DNA of 64,000 nucleotides from Nephrocerus scutellatus. Lineage: Eukaryota; Arthropoda; Insecta; Diptera; Pipunculidae. The stretch is from positions 130,354,277-130,418,276 of the forward strand of contig OX352761.1 of the NCBI GenBank assembly GCA_947095585.1. The letters are read 5' to 3'. Shown here piece by piece: positions 10,131 to 23,609 of this stretch (position 1 is its first letter; every line of letters starts with the position of its first letter). Position numbers and translations under genes: made by a program. The notes beneath the pieces were generated by a model, which made no database searches, was not told the origin of the DNA, and worked only from the letters and a program-made list of their open reading frames with translations.

Positions 10131-13100
10131 TGGAACGTCGACAAAACATTTTTTTATGTATCTTAATTTTTACTTTCTTTTACATAGTAAAAAAAAGTAT
10201 AGTAATCATGAAAGTTTTCGCCTTCGGGATTTTTGCAGATTTACCCATTACAGTATCTCCTGAGTCAGAAAAAGCAAAACAAAAACTGTCTGTATGTCAG
10301 TATGTTTTTCTATGTCCAGTCCACAGCCCAGACGGTTGAACTTATGATGATGAAAATTTATATTTAAGCTTTTTACATAAATTGTGAGGGGCCAGATGAC
10401 GGAAATCTGACAACCGGAAATGACAGTTTACTTAGACAGTTTTTCGAGTTTTTGCAAATAACTCAAAAAGTATAGCACCTAAGAGAAATCTGTTAGGTGC
10501 AAATGAAATTTAAACAAAAAACAAAATAAATAAAAAAAAAATTTAAAAAAAGTTTAATATACATTTACTGAAGATTCCGGCCCCGTCCGTAAAAGAAAAT
10601 CGTGTTGTGCCCACACCTCCATTTTTTTAATTATGTATTTTAAAAATCTCCTTAATGGCTTAAGAATATTATTTAGAACTTCATAAACCGGCATGTAGCA
10701 CACAGTATTAAGGTCTACGCAAAAATACAAGTTTTTCTTACTCTTTTACTACTTCAAAGCCTTAAACTGCTGTACATTGCTCAGATGAGCCCAATAATTA
10801 GCGACTAAACCGCCTACGCATTATAAGCCCATCCCATTTCCAAAAAAGCAACCAATCCAACCTAGGATATAAAACAAAACTCCAGATATGTACCGATAAA
10901 TGTTTATCAAATCAAACAAGCATATTAGTTGTTGTAAGAATGTTGTACGAAGGTACCTACATCAAAACACGCTAGGATTTCTGTTATCAGCTATATATTA
11001 CTATATACAAGTACTCATACTTGTAAAACGAAAAATATAAATAAAATAACATTTATCAAAGCTCTTATTCGCGATTAAACCACAATTCCCAAAGATGTTA
11101 CGAGAGTATCGATCGGCAAGTGTGGTGTCTTCGGTCTGTGTTTCAAAAGCTAACTTTAATAGTTCCGACAAGCTTACTTATCGTTTACTACTCGTATTTT
11201 GATATGCACTATACATTGCACATGTTGATTAACCTTATCAACCCACCGAGTGACCTCTAATCGCTGTGCTGTTTGCGAGTGTAGATAGCATGCCATTTGG
11301 AATTTTAAATTTAAATTCGATTAACAAATATCTGGATTAGTGTTTCGATCTAGGTTATTTTCCTTTGCATTTTTAGATGTTACTCCTCGAGTTGATATGG
11401 GTAACAACTACACTAGGCTATAAAAATTTAAATCACTAATAAAAAGATGTACTCGCTCATATATATATTTTTATGATAATGTTTCTCGGCGACCGCTTCC
11501 TATCTTTCTACAGAAGCAGTAAACATACATCTCCATATATAATTTAGGTTAAATATAATTGATAAACTTTAGGGGTCTCCTATTTATTATTGGATTTCTC
11601 GATTTTTTTCAACACATTCCAGACAAGACAAGAAGAGAAGTTCGGCCGTGCCGCGCAAAGATTAACAATGATCTCCGCTCGAAAACGCTAAGAAAACGCG
11701 GATCTTCTGTGAACTGACTTCGATAGATTTTGTCGGAATTGTATTTAATGGTTAAAAATATTAACAGATAAAAATTGTTTGTTATTCTGAATAAATAAGT
11801 AAATGACTTATACGAGTATGTATGTTAATGAGGAAAATATTACTATATGAAATCTACTTAAATGTTGTTCGGGGTCTGATACGATTTGATTTGATCACTT
11901 GATCGAGGAATGATCATTGTCGTTTTTGTGATGTATATACGTGTCATATACGTATTATGTACTCATGTGTATGTATTCTCAAATATGCTTATTTAGGTTC
12001 ATAATATCAAATGCGTATTTAAAGTATGTACATTTAATATTATCTTGCCTTGTTTCATTAATATTCGTTCTAAATAAATAACTGCATCTAATACGGGTAT
12101 ACGATTGAGCAATCGAACTAGACTAGCGATTATCTACTTACATATTGGCGTTTCCTAATACTTATAAGAATTCAATTCATTTGGACTTTTGAACGATTGC
12201 TGTTGTCCTCGATATGCACACTGCACGCAATCAAAAGATATTTTTTTGCAAATGATCCGATTTGTAATTTGTGTTGCAGGAGATTAGCTGTTTTGTGCGG
12301 AAATTCGTGATCGAATAAGTCGAAGATGTGATGATAATATTATTTTATAACCTTCACTTCATCTATCAATAGTTCAGCCTTTATTTTGGTTTTGTAGCTG
12401 AATTTTAATGGATCGAATTCGAGTAAACTAGCGGCCAGTGTCCGGAAACTCCGACAATTTTATTTTAGTCGGGAATACGTCATCTTAAAAAACTTTATAT
12501 TAAAATAGCCACATTCCAAATTTCGACAATATTGTAAAAAATTTAAATAAAATCATTCTGAGAAATTTTTATATTAATTCTATTCTATTCTATTAACGAT
12601 ATAACAAGATTAAAATAGAAATATAGATTTTTCAAACGACCATAGACGAAAGTGATTGGCACTATCCACACTAGTATGGATAATTAGTTAACATAGAAAA
12701 TGCTTTTGCTATTTACTGCAGTCTCAGCGAACACACATAGTATAGCAGTATAGCAGAAAAATGGTTTTGTTCGTGTGAAAAATAGCGTACATTACTCGCT
12801 GAAAAGTGCTTATCGTTCACATTCCTAGCTCGTTATGTAATAAACTATTCCCTCAAAATTTCCTGATATATCGGTCTTAAAAGTCTTTCTGAGAAGTAGA
12901 AGTTGTATTCACCGGGGATTAGGCTAAATTTTTCGTTGGAAAGAGCCACAATACAATACCGCTCTCTATACCACCTAGTGTGCTTCTTCGCATAGTCTAG
13001 TCGTTGCTATTCCGTTCAGTCTTAAGAGTTGATTTTGTAGATGTTTTATGTTTCAGGTGTTAGGCACAGTATTGGCAGTGGTCCTGTCCATCTCAACAAG

Positions 13101-13865
13101 AGTTTTTTCCTTGATTCCCGTATCGAAAGACTTGAAGTAGGGGCATATCTATGGATCTGTCTTGAGCTGTATTATTATTATTTTTTAATAGTTCTCATTG
13201 TCGCTAAGGTAATCGTGTACAAAAATGGAACCTCTTCTTTAGACGCTGGGGATGTGGGCACTTGAACAGCGCGCAATGAGAGCACTTCGTTCCATTGACG
13301 TAAGATTCCGTCACGGGTTCGTGTTCTTTTGCTAAAATTAATGAGACTACTATATAAAAATGCTGGACCGTTTATGAAAACATAAGATTTGGAAAAACAA
13401 ATTTATGTGAGCCACCTGATCAAAGAGATATCCAGAATTTCAGGACGCTATTATTTAAAAATTCATGAGTTAAAAACACAAAACAATTTGAATGGTGAAA
13501 CCTACTCCTAATGGTATAAAAGCCGTACGCAAAGTTTGAACACAATTGGTTTGAGGGTTTGGCAGTCTATAGCTAACATACGTACATACATAATAACATG
13601 CAGAGTATCACTTTATATATAGTAAGAAATTAACGAAACTTATAAGCTATATGTATATTAGCATTTACAAAATCTGGTTGTCTTACGCATGTGGGGCGAT
13701 GCTATGTTCACAAAATTATGTTTTGCATTTATGAGCCATCTGTTGTTATATATATTATTTTTGGCGAGCCCGAAGGGCGATACTTATATTCAGACGACAT
13801 GAAAATTTTTCAGCGAACGTGTGTACATTTGTTCGTTTGTACGTTGATAGGTTTTTTTGTCGTGT
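10131..13865. other. non-coding stretch, probably intronic
   Basis: No frame with family signal, tRNA or terminal-repeat element recognised. If the first BTB exon of the downstream gene lies left of this window, this is intron. Confidence 0.45.
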
Positions 13866-14340
13866 CTTATATCTCGGCTTCTACCAGTCAAAATTTGATG
13901 GGACTTGTTTTAAAACAATTGGTTAGCGCTCGGCTTGCCATGGCATATTTTTTTCATCCATAGGGGCTACTACCCTTGAGAAAACTGAAAAAAATACTCA
14001 ATCTACGCATTACTTTCGATTTTTATTAAGCCTAAACGTTTGCAAAGAAAAATGTGGTTTTTTCAGTCTATTTTAGAAATCGCTTTGACTGAATGACCTA
14101 TTGCTTATGAATGAAAGACCTACATTTGACGTTACATACTATTAGGCTTTTAAGATAATTTAGTTTTTGGACTGAATAACAACTAAATATCCATACACGG
14201 TTGTGTGTAGTCACTGTAGTAGACTCTCGTGTGCCTATAGTAGGGGAACGTTTTTGGAAGGAACTCGCATATCTCGGCTTCTATCAGTCAGAATTTAATT
14301 GGACTAGTTTTTTAAACAATTGTGTGCATGTGGCGCGTGT
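13866..14340 (+). repeat. two copies of the 'atatctcggcttcta' repeat
   Basis: 13866-13965 and 14268-14340 share ATATCTCGGCTTCTA followed by 'cagtcaaaattt' and 'ggact-gtttt'. The first copy also has the 'gcgctcggcttg' end found reversed at 2036-2120. Confidence 0.55.
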
Positions 14341-14682
14341 AAAAAAAATAAAAAAAATTTAAAAAAAAACGTTTTTTTTTTTAACTTGTTGACCTTCTAC
14401 AGACTTTACTTTAAGCCAATTCCATGATTTTTTGATCACGAATAGAAACAGTATATAAGATGGATACCAAAAAGATTTGTTCGTTGGATCATTTAAAATA
14501 ATTTGATGAAACAGTAAGTGAAAAAAAATTGTCCAATCAAATACTCTCCTTCTTTTTAAGTTTTTCAAAAACATGAGTGCTATTTGTTAAGTAAATATCT
14601 ATATTAAATGTACCTTCAACATTTCCATCAAATAAGCTGCCAACATTTTTTATAGGTTTCTTTTTTCTATTATCACTTACAG

Positions 14683-15624
14683 TTATCCTTAAGGATGTCA
14701 CATTTAGCATCATGTGCGAATTACTAGAGTTCATGTACCAGGGTGTTGTCAATGTAAAGCACACCGAACTGCAGGCATTCATGAAAATTGGGCAACTACT
14801 GCAGGTGAAGGGTCTCGCGACCAACTCATCATCGTCAACTGGATCGTCAGCAGCGCAAAAATCTCCTAGTCAAGTACAAAATGCTAATGCCGGTGAAAAT
14901 ACATCTGCTAATTCTTCTAGTAATACAGCTGCTAATTCTTCTAGTATAAATAACAATAATTCAAAAAATACCTCACCGGTCTGTAGCAGAAATCCTACAG
15001 AAGGTGCTAGCAATAGCGCGATTGCCTCAGAGGCAGCTAGTACTGTAACTGGAGGAGGCAAAGCGAACATCAGCACAGCTACAGCTCCGCCCTCATCGGC
15101 ATCATCGGCCTCATCATCATCGCCGATGCCTTTCTCTACCGCTGTAACGCAGTTTAAGAGCCAGCAGCCAGAAAACTCGAATCCCTTCCTAACTGGTCCC
15201 GGTCTAAAACGTCTTCCCGAATACAGCACTGATGCTCTTTCGATATATTCCCGAAAACAATACCGACGCACAGCAACAGCTGCGTCTTTGGCAGCTGCGG
15301 CCGCCGCCGCTGCCGTCGACAACAACAGTGATCACGAGGTTACCAATGATTCTATAGACCACGTCAATCCGGAGGATTTCTTCTTGCCTTCGATTCCGCA
15401 TATATCTATGATCGAGTCACGGTACGATCTGAACAATGTCAAGCGGGAATCCAGCGAGCATGCAGCAGCAGCAGCAGCCAGTTTGCGAAATTCGCTGGGT
15501 CCTTCTTTCGGTTTCGATTACAACATCTACAAAAACAATTCCACTGGTATTGACTACTCAAATGACTTACATATGCCGAATGACTATTCGAAGAACTTTG
15601 GAAACCACATGGACATCCCATCCA
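14683..15624 (+). CDS. BTB/FLYWCH gene: exon with second half of BTB domain and linker
   Basis: Internal exon of a BTB (POZ) transcription-factor gene. The acceptor is TATCACTTACAG at 14671-14682 and the donor is TCCA|GTGAGT after 15624; both junctions are phase 1. The first residues (ILKDVTFSIMCELLEFMYQG then VKHTELQAFMKIGQLLQVKG) are the C-terminal half of an insect tramtrack-group BTB domain, starting at the same phase-1 position as mod(mdg4) exon 2 at 38891. The rest is a Ser/Asn/Ala-rich linker with a poly-Ala run (about 15290-15315), typical of disordered regions. The ATG at 14712 is internal, not a start. The first BTB half is not in this window, so the gene begins upstream. Its 3' choices are the exons at 19105 and 23841. 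I recall BTB-FLYWCH genes such as Drosophila CG34376, but orthology is unverified. Confidence 0.85.
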
Positions 15625-16134
15625 GTGAGTATTGTTGAATGGTTTTTATAGTTAAGCTTCCTTTCTTTCGTTTGGTTGGTTTTCTTTGCTTGTAAATTTT
15701 TTTTATCCGTTATCACAACTCCTGAAACAGCATGCGCACTTTTTTATTTTTTTTTTCATTTATATATTCCAGTTGGCTATATTCATTCATTTTATTTGTT
15801 ATACATATCGCTTTAGCACGGTTTTCCTTACAGGCTCCCTATATTCTAACGCTTACTCACCGTTCATCATAATACTAATCTATTTTTCACACATTCAGTA
15901 CAAAATATTTAAGAATATTTCATAATCATTTATTTCAATCCAAGCAATGTACAATTAACAAAAAAAAAACTATTTTTATAATTTTGTTATTTTTTATAAA
16001 ATTATTGGATATCATTTTGGTGTATTTTTTATTCTTTCGTGGATTGTTACTTAAATACGGTTTGCCTTTCCGCATTACTATCCGTCTGTAAAAGAAACAA
16101 AACAAAAAAATCAGTTAAGAAATTATTAGATAAT

Positions 16135-16205
16135 TCACCCCGTCGCTCTAGTGGTAAGTGCATTGCACTTCTGAGCGGGAGGTTAGCAGTTTGAATCCCT
16201 GAAAA
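16135..16205 (+). repeat. tRNA-like SINE head
   Basis: A-box-like CTCTAGTGGTAAGTGC followed by B-box-like TTAGCAGTTTGAATCCC at tRNA spacing. The B box departs from GGTTCGAATCC and no paired acceptor stem is seen, so a decayed SINE head is more likely than a tRNA gene. Confidence 0.45.
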
Positions 16206-16633
16206 ACTTAAACAATCTTTTTGATATCTCTCGCGAATGTCTTGGCAAAAATCCCAGCGTAATAACTGCCATAAAAAGCTTATCAATTCGTCTTTTAGAT
16301 ATGGCTTTAAATTGTAGGTTTAATTGAAGTTTAGTACAGGGGCCGGCGATCGTATTGTTAGTAAATCAAAAGACTGTAATTTCGTCTTTTATAAATATTT
16401 TTATTATAATTTTTTAGAGAATTTATACATTTGTATAAAGAAAAACACGCTAATGCGCTATAAAGCCACCTTTGGCGCCGAGTCTCTTGGCGAAATCATT
16501 GCATGCTGCACTAACGTGACTGTTGCTGTTGGTGATTAGGTCGATTATCTACGAAGGGCTGTCTTCAATGCGTACATACTTTCATATCTTTTTGTCGACA
16601 CCTTGGCCTTCAAAAGGGACAATATTATGTGTA

Positions 16634-17190
16634 TGTACGACTAAGATGCGACTATAAAACTTTTTCCTATGGCAGTTCTGGAATATGGTCATTATGGTCT
16701 GGAATTTCGGGAACAAAGCAATTTTTCAAGCGATTCGCATGAAATTCGCTATGTAGGGCTTAGATGCGACTATAAAACTTTTTCCTATGGAAATTCAGGA
16801 ATATGGTCATTATGGTCTGAAATTTCGGGAACAAAGCAATTTCTCAAGGGTTCCGCATGAAATTCGGTATGTAGGACTAAGATGCGATTGTAAGACTTGT
16901 TCCTATGGAAATTCAGGAATATGGTCATTATGGTCTGCAATTTCTTAAACGATTCGCATAAAATTCGTTATATAGGACTAAGGTGCGACTATAAGACTTG
17001 CAATTCTGGAATATAGTCATCATGGTCTGGAATTACGGGAACAAAACAATTTCTCAAGTGATTCGCATGAAATTCGTTATATAGGACTAAGGTGCGACTA
17101 TAAGACTTGAAATTCAGGAATATGATCATTATGGTGTGGAATTACGGGAACAAAACCATTTCTCAAGCGATTCCCATGAAATTATGTTCT
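16634..17190 (+). repeat. minisatellite, about five ~115-bp units
   Basis: Successive units share GACTAAGATGCGACTATAA, 'ggaatatggtcattatggtc', 'cgggaacaaagcaatttctc' and 'gattcgcatgaaattcg'. The first two are nearly intact; later units lose the 'ctttttcctatgg' segment. Open frames here are read-through of the repeat. Confidence 0.85.
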
Positions 17191-17319
17191 GGAATTTTAA
17201 ATTTTTGAGATTGAGGTTTTAAGATTTTGAGATGTCCGTTTTTTATTTTCTTTTCTTTCGTCCCGGGCAGACGTTGTTACGCTCAAATCGCGCGGCCGTG
17301 TATCCGACACAGCATACCC

Positions 17320-18310
17320 TTTTTTATGCCTAAGATAGCGAAGCATCATTTCCAGGTACACTTCTTAACTCACCTTGACGCACTGATCGATAAAGACAAG
17401 TGGAGAATGACCATTTGCACTTACAGCTGCCCAAACTATGACAGAAGCCGGCGCTTGCCTTCGAAGAGCAACTTGCTTGTCTAGATTGTCGTTGGACTTG
17501 CCCTCTGACCACAAGCGATCATTTTGTTCAACAGTAGGAACCGTAAATTGTTTATCATCAGAAATCACCAAGTTGACGAGATCGAAACATTCGTTTAGAG
17601 GTTTTAGCACTTTGCATCTTTTAAATCGAATTGCCTCTTGAGCCGTTGTTAAATCCTGCACTTCTTGAATATTGTAGGGCTTCAATTGAAGTTCATTTTC
17701 AGTATTCGTCTGATGTTTCTATCGGCCACGAGCAGAATTTTTGCCAGTTTTTGCGCAATTTGTCGTGGATTTTGCTTAGTTCGTGCCTTAACTTTGCAAA
17801 CCATTTCTGGTGATGTTGCTGTTTTTGGAAAGCCACCTCCATGGTGTTTTTGCGTTGCTCCCAATATCTTTGTAACGTGTGATGGTCCGATGCACACACA
17901 TTTCATTCACAGTTCTGGAGTTGTTTAACAATAGACGATTGTAACTTTCCAGCCAAAAACAGTGCAATCAAAAAGTTACGCTTAAATTCTATTTTGAACT
18001 TTTCTTTTAAATACGACGTATATCGACAGGTGTACCTGTAGAATTTTAAACAACAAACCATTCTGGTGATGTTGCTGTTTTTGGAAAGCCACCTCCATGG
18101 TGTTTTTGCGATGCTCCCAATATCGTTGTAACGTGTGATGGTCCGATGCACACACATTTCATTCACAGTTCTGGAGTTGTTTAACAATAGACAGTTGTAA
18201 CTTTCCAGCCAAAAACAGTGCAATCAAAAAGTTACGCTTAAATTCTATTTTGAACTTTTCTTTCAAATACGACGTATATCGACAGGTGTACCTGTAGAAC
18301 TTTAAACAAC
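17320..18310 (-). pseudogene. Tc1/mariner-type transposase relic with 257-bp tandem duplication
   Basis: Minus-strand fragments, in order from high to low coordinate: an HTH-like segment ending IVKQLQNCE then VHRTITRY; an Arg/Lys-rich linker with RQIAQKLAKILLVADRNIRRIL; then VISDDKQFTVP, RLWSEGKS and VIVWAAVSANGHSPLVFI. The last two resemble the first catalytic Asp region and the VWGAVS-x-GK-x-PLVFI segment of Tc1/mariner DDE transposases. Frames are broken by stops. Segment 17799-18055 is duplicated as 18056-18310 with few differences, so the N-terminal part is present twice. Confidence 0.75.
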
Positions 18311-19104
18311 AACAACAGCTGGCATTGCCGTTCGGCAGATACAGCAGTGTTAAGTTAGTAACACTTCGATCGCCGGACCCTATAGTTAATTTATTTTTGA
18401 TTTTGGGATGGGAAGTGAGCGCACAGGTAGAAGAATTCCTTGACATCCGTGTAACTTTAATAACATACCGGTGGTTTTGGTGATGTTCGCGGGATTTTTA
18501 TGCTGTAACACAAAGCGTTAGGTGCCTAATCTCGCATTTATTTATTGCATTTTAATATTTTGAACCCTTTAAATTTTAATTATTGTAAGTTTGTTATTAG
18601 GAAAGCTCAGTCACTTCGTCCATTGTATTTTCAACAACGCTTGAAGAACGCGTGTAGCCTGAAAAAAAAGCTTAGTGGTGTTACTAAGAAGTTAACAAAA
18701 AGGAAAGAGTGGTACAATCCATCACTTGCGGCACTTACACTTGACCTTACATTTGTTTTCTTACATTATTTTCTCTGTACACAAACAACAAAAATGTTAA
18801 TATTTCTTTTCACTAGCAATTTCACATTCTAAACGTAGCTATTTCTTTTCCTATTGATTTGATTGCCGTTTGCTTTAAAAAACCAAACATCAACAACCAC
18901 AAAAACTACTCTAAATTAAAAACCAAAACACAAATGCAATCTACAAATTAAAACAGCAAGTTTTTCTGTTTTTATTAATATGTAAATAACTGCTTTTAAT
19001 TTTAATTTAAACTACACGTAGAAAAAGATTCTAAATTTTGTTAATTGATCTCCTTATGTTATTGTATATATATAACGTACAATTATTAATATTAATAATA
19101 CCAG

Positions 19105-20387
19105 GCGGCAGTAATGTTACAATGCTCTCGTCAACTTCGCTCTTGCATGCGAATTGTGTTTTCAATCGAAACAACACGGTGGCCACACAACAAGGCATGA
19201 AAACCTACTGGCTGTGTAAATCGTATCGAATAAGTATGTGCCGCGCCAGATGTATTACTCATCAAGGGCGAGTAATATCAGCGACTGGCGTTCACAATCA
19301 TCCGCCACACATGCGAGTGCCCGGCAATACCAGCGTTAACACCGGAGTCGATATGTTTCCACCAGGTACTCAGTCTGCCGGTGGATTATCGGGAAATGTG
19401 CAGTCTCCCGCTCACTTGGTAGCTGCTGCTACATCTAGCAATCATCCTGGTAACCATATGTCAATTCCTATGAGCAACTCCAATTTGAATAGCACGATGC
19501 CAAATATTCGTCTGTCTCAGGCGCCACCTTCCAACTTGTCACAACATAACCTAGGGGCTTTAAACGCACAGCAATCAAACAACCACCACCACCACCAACA
19601 ACAACAACAGCAGCAGCAGCATGAACAACCTCATCATCATCAACAGCATCATCAACAGTTACAACAGCAACAACACCAACCTCATCCGCCTCTGTCGCTT
19701 CACCTTCAGTTGCCACTTAATGCAGGTCATCATTCGTCCATGCATCAGAGCAGTAACAGCAGCGGGGGTCCGCTTTCGCTTCATTCGCAACACCAGCAAC
19801 ACGGCCCACAGGGATCGCAAGGCTCGCCAACTCATTCACAGAGCACGGTCATCCAGAACATGATGCACAACGTGAATCTCATGCATTTGTCTAACATGGC
19901 GCCAATGCTAAATCCATTGCCAACTGTCTCCTCATCGCAGCATTCACCACAATTAATAGGTGGTAGCCTATCGCACCACCAGCAGCATTCGGTGCACAAC
20001 AACAACAACCAGCAACACCACACGCCCTCTGGCCTGGAGATCACACCGATTCTAACGCACAGTCCAAGTATGAATAGTCCGTCTAACCTAAGTAGCCAAT
20101 CGCATCGCGGTAATATCAACTCGCCAATGCCACCAACAAGTACTGGCGGTTGCGGTGCACCTCTAGAATCACCATCACACACAAGCGATGGCAATACCTC
20201 ATCTGTCAGTTTGTCTACCGAGTGCACTGCGACATCGGTTCCCAATCCCGCTGTTTCGCCATCAGATTTAACAAGCGGTGGTGCGGCGAATTGCCATAAT
20301 GTACCGCAGGATTCACATTCGCATATCATAAGTTCGATAACAATTTCCCCAAGCAACGCGCATAATTTCAAAATCGAAGACATGTAA
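19105..20387 (+). CDS. BTB/FLYWCH gene: alternative last exon 1 (FLYWCH plus His/Gln-rich tail)
   Basis: Terminal exon after acceptor ATACCAG (ends 19104). Phase 1 matches the donor at 15624, giving ..DIPS-S-GSNVTML. About residues 15-60 form a FLYWCH zinc finger: CVFNRN, then TYWLCKSYRISMCRARC and, near the end, VHNHPPH, with the C-x11-C and H-x-H ligands in place. Some 360 residues of low complexity follow: a His/Gln tract (about 19580-19700), then Ser/Pro/Asn/Gly-rich sequence to TAA at 20385-20387. Overlapping AATAAA signals lie at 20594-20603. Its mod(mdg4)-like relatives use FLYWCH fingers for partner choice at chromatin. The open frame upstream of 19105 is intron read-through. Confidence 0.85.
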
Positions 20388-21222
20388 CCGATGGCCGCCA
20401 ACTTTTCGGATGCTTTATCATTGCCGCAAATGAACTATTGATTTTTAATAGAATTAACAAAAAATTCGATTTTTATGTGATCGAATCAAAAGAAATATTT
20501 TTTATGATCGATTTTCGGATTCATATATTGCTATTGTTTTCCAAAGTTTGGCCAGCGGTCAGTGTGCAACTGTCTGAACTTCTAGTCCAAAATAATAAAT
20601 AAAGTCAGTAAGAGTTGCTACAACTCTTTTACTTATTAATTAATTTTGTTGCTTCGGGGGTCGTGTGTCATGTTACGCAAAAAAAAACTCCAAAATATAG
20701 TTTATTATAAATAACATTTATACGATAATATCCATACACGTAAATATATCTATGTGTACATTGTACAATAATGTAAAGAAGAAAAATTGCAATATTAATA
20801 TAGAATCATGCGAAAATCAAACAAGAGACATTTTATCCTACGTACGTATTTTAGAAAAAAAAAATTTATTTTGTACAAAACGTATTACCATTTTCTTATA
20901 ATATTCTTAGTTTCTTTGATAAATACATAAATTAAAAGAAAATGTGGTACACAAGTTAACTTTAAGGAGTTCTATAAACCCTAAAATATGGTACACATAG
21001 CAAGTTGGAGCTAATGTTGTCCGACTTTGTGATGGTTAATTTACCCGTATAAATATTATGGTTTCGTGTTTTGTCAATGTTTGTAGTTTTGGCAAGAGCG
21101 AATAGTCAAAATATTAGTTTGTCAACTGTTTGTTAGCGGTTGATTCAAAGTATCAAAAAGCATATGTGGGCTCTGTTGCTTGCGACTACTTTCGCTCACT
21201 TACGTTCTCTTAAGGGCCCAAC

Positions 21223-21493
21223 CAAAACCTTCTCTATAGAAAGCCCAACTCTACGCATACTAATGCTGTAAACCAAGACCAAACGCATGTGTGTTTGTGG
21301 GATGTGAATACAGTGTACAAAAAATAAGTAGTCGCAAAGAGCGAGAAACGTAAGATGTGGTAGTGGGAAACAGAAAATTTTTATATGGATTTTGCTCTTT
21401 AGTTGATTACTAAATACAAATACGTTTGGTCTCAATCTAAGCATGTATCTGTGTACGATCGGAACAGTTGGGCTTTCTATAGAGAAGGTTTTG
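21223..21493 (+). mobile_element. hAT-like MITE, 271 bp, reference copy
   Basis: Perfect terminal inverted repeats starting CAAAACCTTCTCTATAGAAA at 21223 and ending as its reverse complement at 21493. GCCCAAC flanks both sides (7 of an expected 8 bases). No coding frame. The same element forms the nested cluster at 34481-35546, where an 8-base duplication is exact. Confidence 0.85.
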
Positions 21494-23386
21494 GCCCAAC
21501 CCATAGAATCCGTTGCGGCGACGCATGGAACTGACAGATCAATCACATACACGCGTTCTTATGGGACGTGTCACATAGGCAAAGCATGTAAGGGAAAGTG
21601 CGCAAAAAGTTGACGAACTTTAAACTTTTCTCTCACGTCAGTTTAAAGTTAATTTTGGCATTTGTTTTTGTTTGCCTGTGCGGCGACAACGTATTCATTG
21701 AGTCACTTTATTGTGTTACATAAGGAAACGTCTACGAAAACGTCTCCGCAAGTGACGATATTTATTCTATGTGCCTCGTCCTTAAGGTTTATTGATGGTC
21801 ACTCAAGCCACCAAGTTAGCCAATCGGGATCGGGAAGTAAAAAAATGTTAGAACTTGGTTTAGAATAAGAATTTGGCTCTTACAATGGAAAAACTTAATA
21901 CTTAATGTTGAATTCGAATTGAAAAAAATCTGCCATAGATTGATTTTTGGCTGTCAAATCGCCTCTCACAGATCTTTAAATTTCTAAAAAAAAAACAAAA
22001 AACAACATTAATGTCTTCTTCGATTAGCTCAAACCTTACCCGAAACAAAACGTACGGGTAAGCAGTCATAGTGACATAGTTTTCGTGGTGAATGCTTTGC
22101 AAATAGAAAGCCAAACCGAAACCAAACACAGAAGATAATTTTTTTATCTGACAGATCTGATCAGAGAAACAATTTATCCGATTTATCGGATATGCCGGAA
22201 CTCGGATTTCTCAGATTATTCTGATTTTTCCGACACAAAAAAAACTCCGTCATAATATATAGCATTACGGTAACATTGAAAAATATACTACTTCTCTCGT
22301 CTGGCTAACCACAATTTCTAATTAAAAGCTGTTACAAAACTTTGCAAATAAACCGCCAAATCAAACCATATCCTGGGTACAGTTTGCAAAAAAACCTAGC
22401 TATAAGTATTTGGTTTTTCCATTGTGAGAGCGTCCTAAGTTTACAATAATAACTCGTAACCTTCGATGAGCTTAGGTGAGTGGAAGAAAACAAGAGATCG
22501 CGAGCAATAGATCCCACATCCACATGCATTATTAAACTCTACGTCAACAGTTAACAATTTTGACAAAACAAAAAAGACAACATGCCGAATGAATGAAAAA
22601 TAAGGCAATAAACTATAGCACTAGGTATTTTACGCTAGCATAATTTCAGGTTTAATTTTTAATTCACCCCAATTTCAGCCAAGTCCTAGGAATACCACCT
22701 AGATTCAAGTTGACCACGTCGTTTTCTTTTTAATTATTTCATTTGTTATTTAAAAATGGACCGTACTTAATCAAATTTTATATTAAATTATCAAAAAATT
22801 ATTTATACGATATGTTAGTATGTTACTAATAGCTGTACGCTTTTATAAAAGATTATCTGCGTACAGCTGCTACAAAAATTTCTTTATTTGGTTTAATAAA
22901 AAGTTTTTAACTGAACAAATAAACATTGTGAAATGATTAATAAAAAAGGGGTTGACTTTTATTTGAATTTGAATTTAGATATTCTCCGTAGATATAATTT
23001 GCATGTAAATTTGGGTTAACAAAAAAGTACTTCATCCAATGCACGTTTAACAAAATGACATCAACATAATATGAAACCTAATTTCTGATAAATTTTTGTC
23101 CCGAAGGTTTTTGTTTACACGTTCTCTTCTTAATTTACAAATGCATTGAACATTTTTTTGAAAAGAGGATTTAGGTTGTAGTAACGGCTATAAGTTTGGG
23201 CGGCCCTAATCTTTGTAAGTATGCGCAAAACCCACATAACCTTAGAGTAACACTAAATACTTTACATTAAATTATATTATAACTAAAAAAATACTTTAGC
23301 ATATTGTTCTGTTCCGAACTGTTATTTAAAAAAAGTAAATTATTTGGTTTTAATTGGGTCGGAAAGAAATTCTGCCGTATAATATA

Positions 23387-23609
23387 GAGTGTCCCAACAC
23401 GAGCGCCGGATTTAAATTTGCCGCCATTTTGTTAATACGAGTTGTACGGTGATTTTTTTTGACATTTGTCACGTGTGATGCGTTGAATATTTTTTTTTTT
23501 TGACTTTTTGAGGTCCTTTTAAACCAACTTCCACACGACCCAGAGAGCTAAACTTTTGTGAGTGTCTAAGTCCAAAGTAGCAAATCCTGCGTTCTTGTTG
23601 GGACACCCT
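23387..23609. mobile_element. TA-flanked MITE, 223 bp
   Basis: Ends GAGTGTCCCAACACGAGCG (23387) and, reversed, AGGGTGTCCCAACAAGAACG (23609), each next to a TA dinucleotide. This points to a Tc1/mariner-type non-autonomous element. The minus-strand frame inside has no recognisable domain. Confidence 0.7.

Larger units (their letters stand above)
15625..19104 (+). other. intron of the BTB/FLYWCH gene, repeat-filled
   Basis: 3.5 kb intron between donor GTGAGT (15625) and acceptor AATACCAG (19104). It contains a tRNA-like unit, a ~115-bp minisatellite and a dead mariner-type transposase with a local tandem duplication, listed separately. Confidence 0.8.

Noticed and set aside
13041..13265. 74-codon frame as the missing first BTB exon
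   Set aside because: No LCWNNF, VDVTL or VLSVCSPFF-type BTB motif; composition looks random.
15290..15315. Trinucleotide expansion as a notable finding
   Set aside because: Poly-Ala and poly-Gln codon runs are ordinary in fly BTB transcription factors.
14870..15325. 151-codon minus-strand frame
   Set aside because: Antisense shadow of the low-complexity BTB-gene linker; no domain.
19832..20401. 189-codon minus-strand frame
   Set aside because: Antisense of the Ser/Asn/His-rich tail of the FLYWCH exon.
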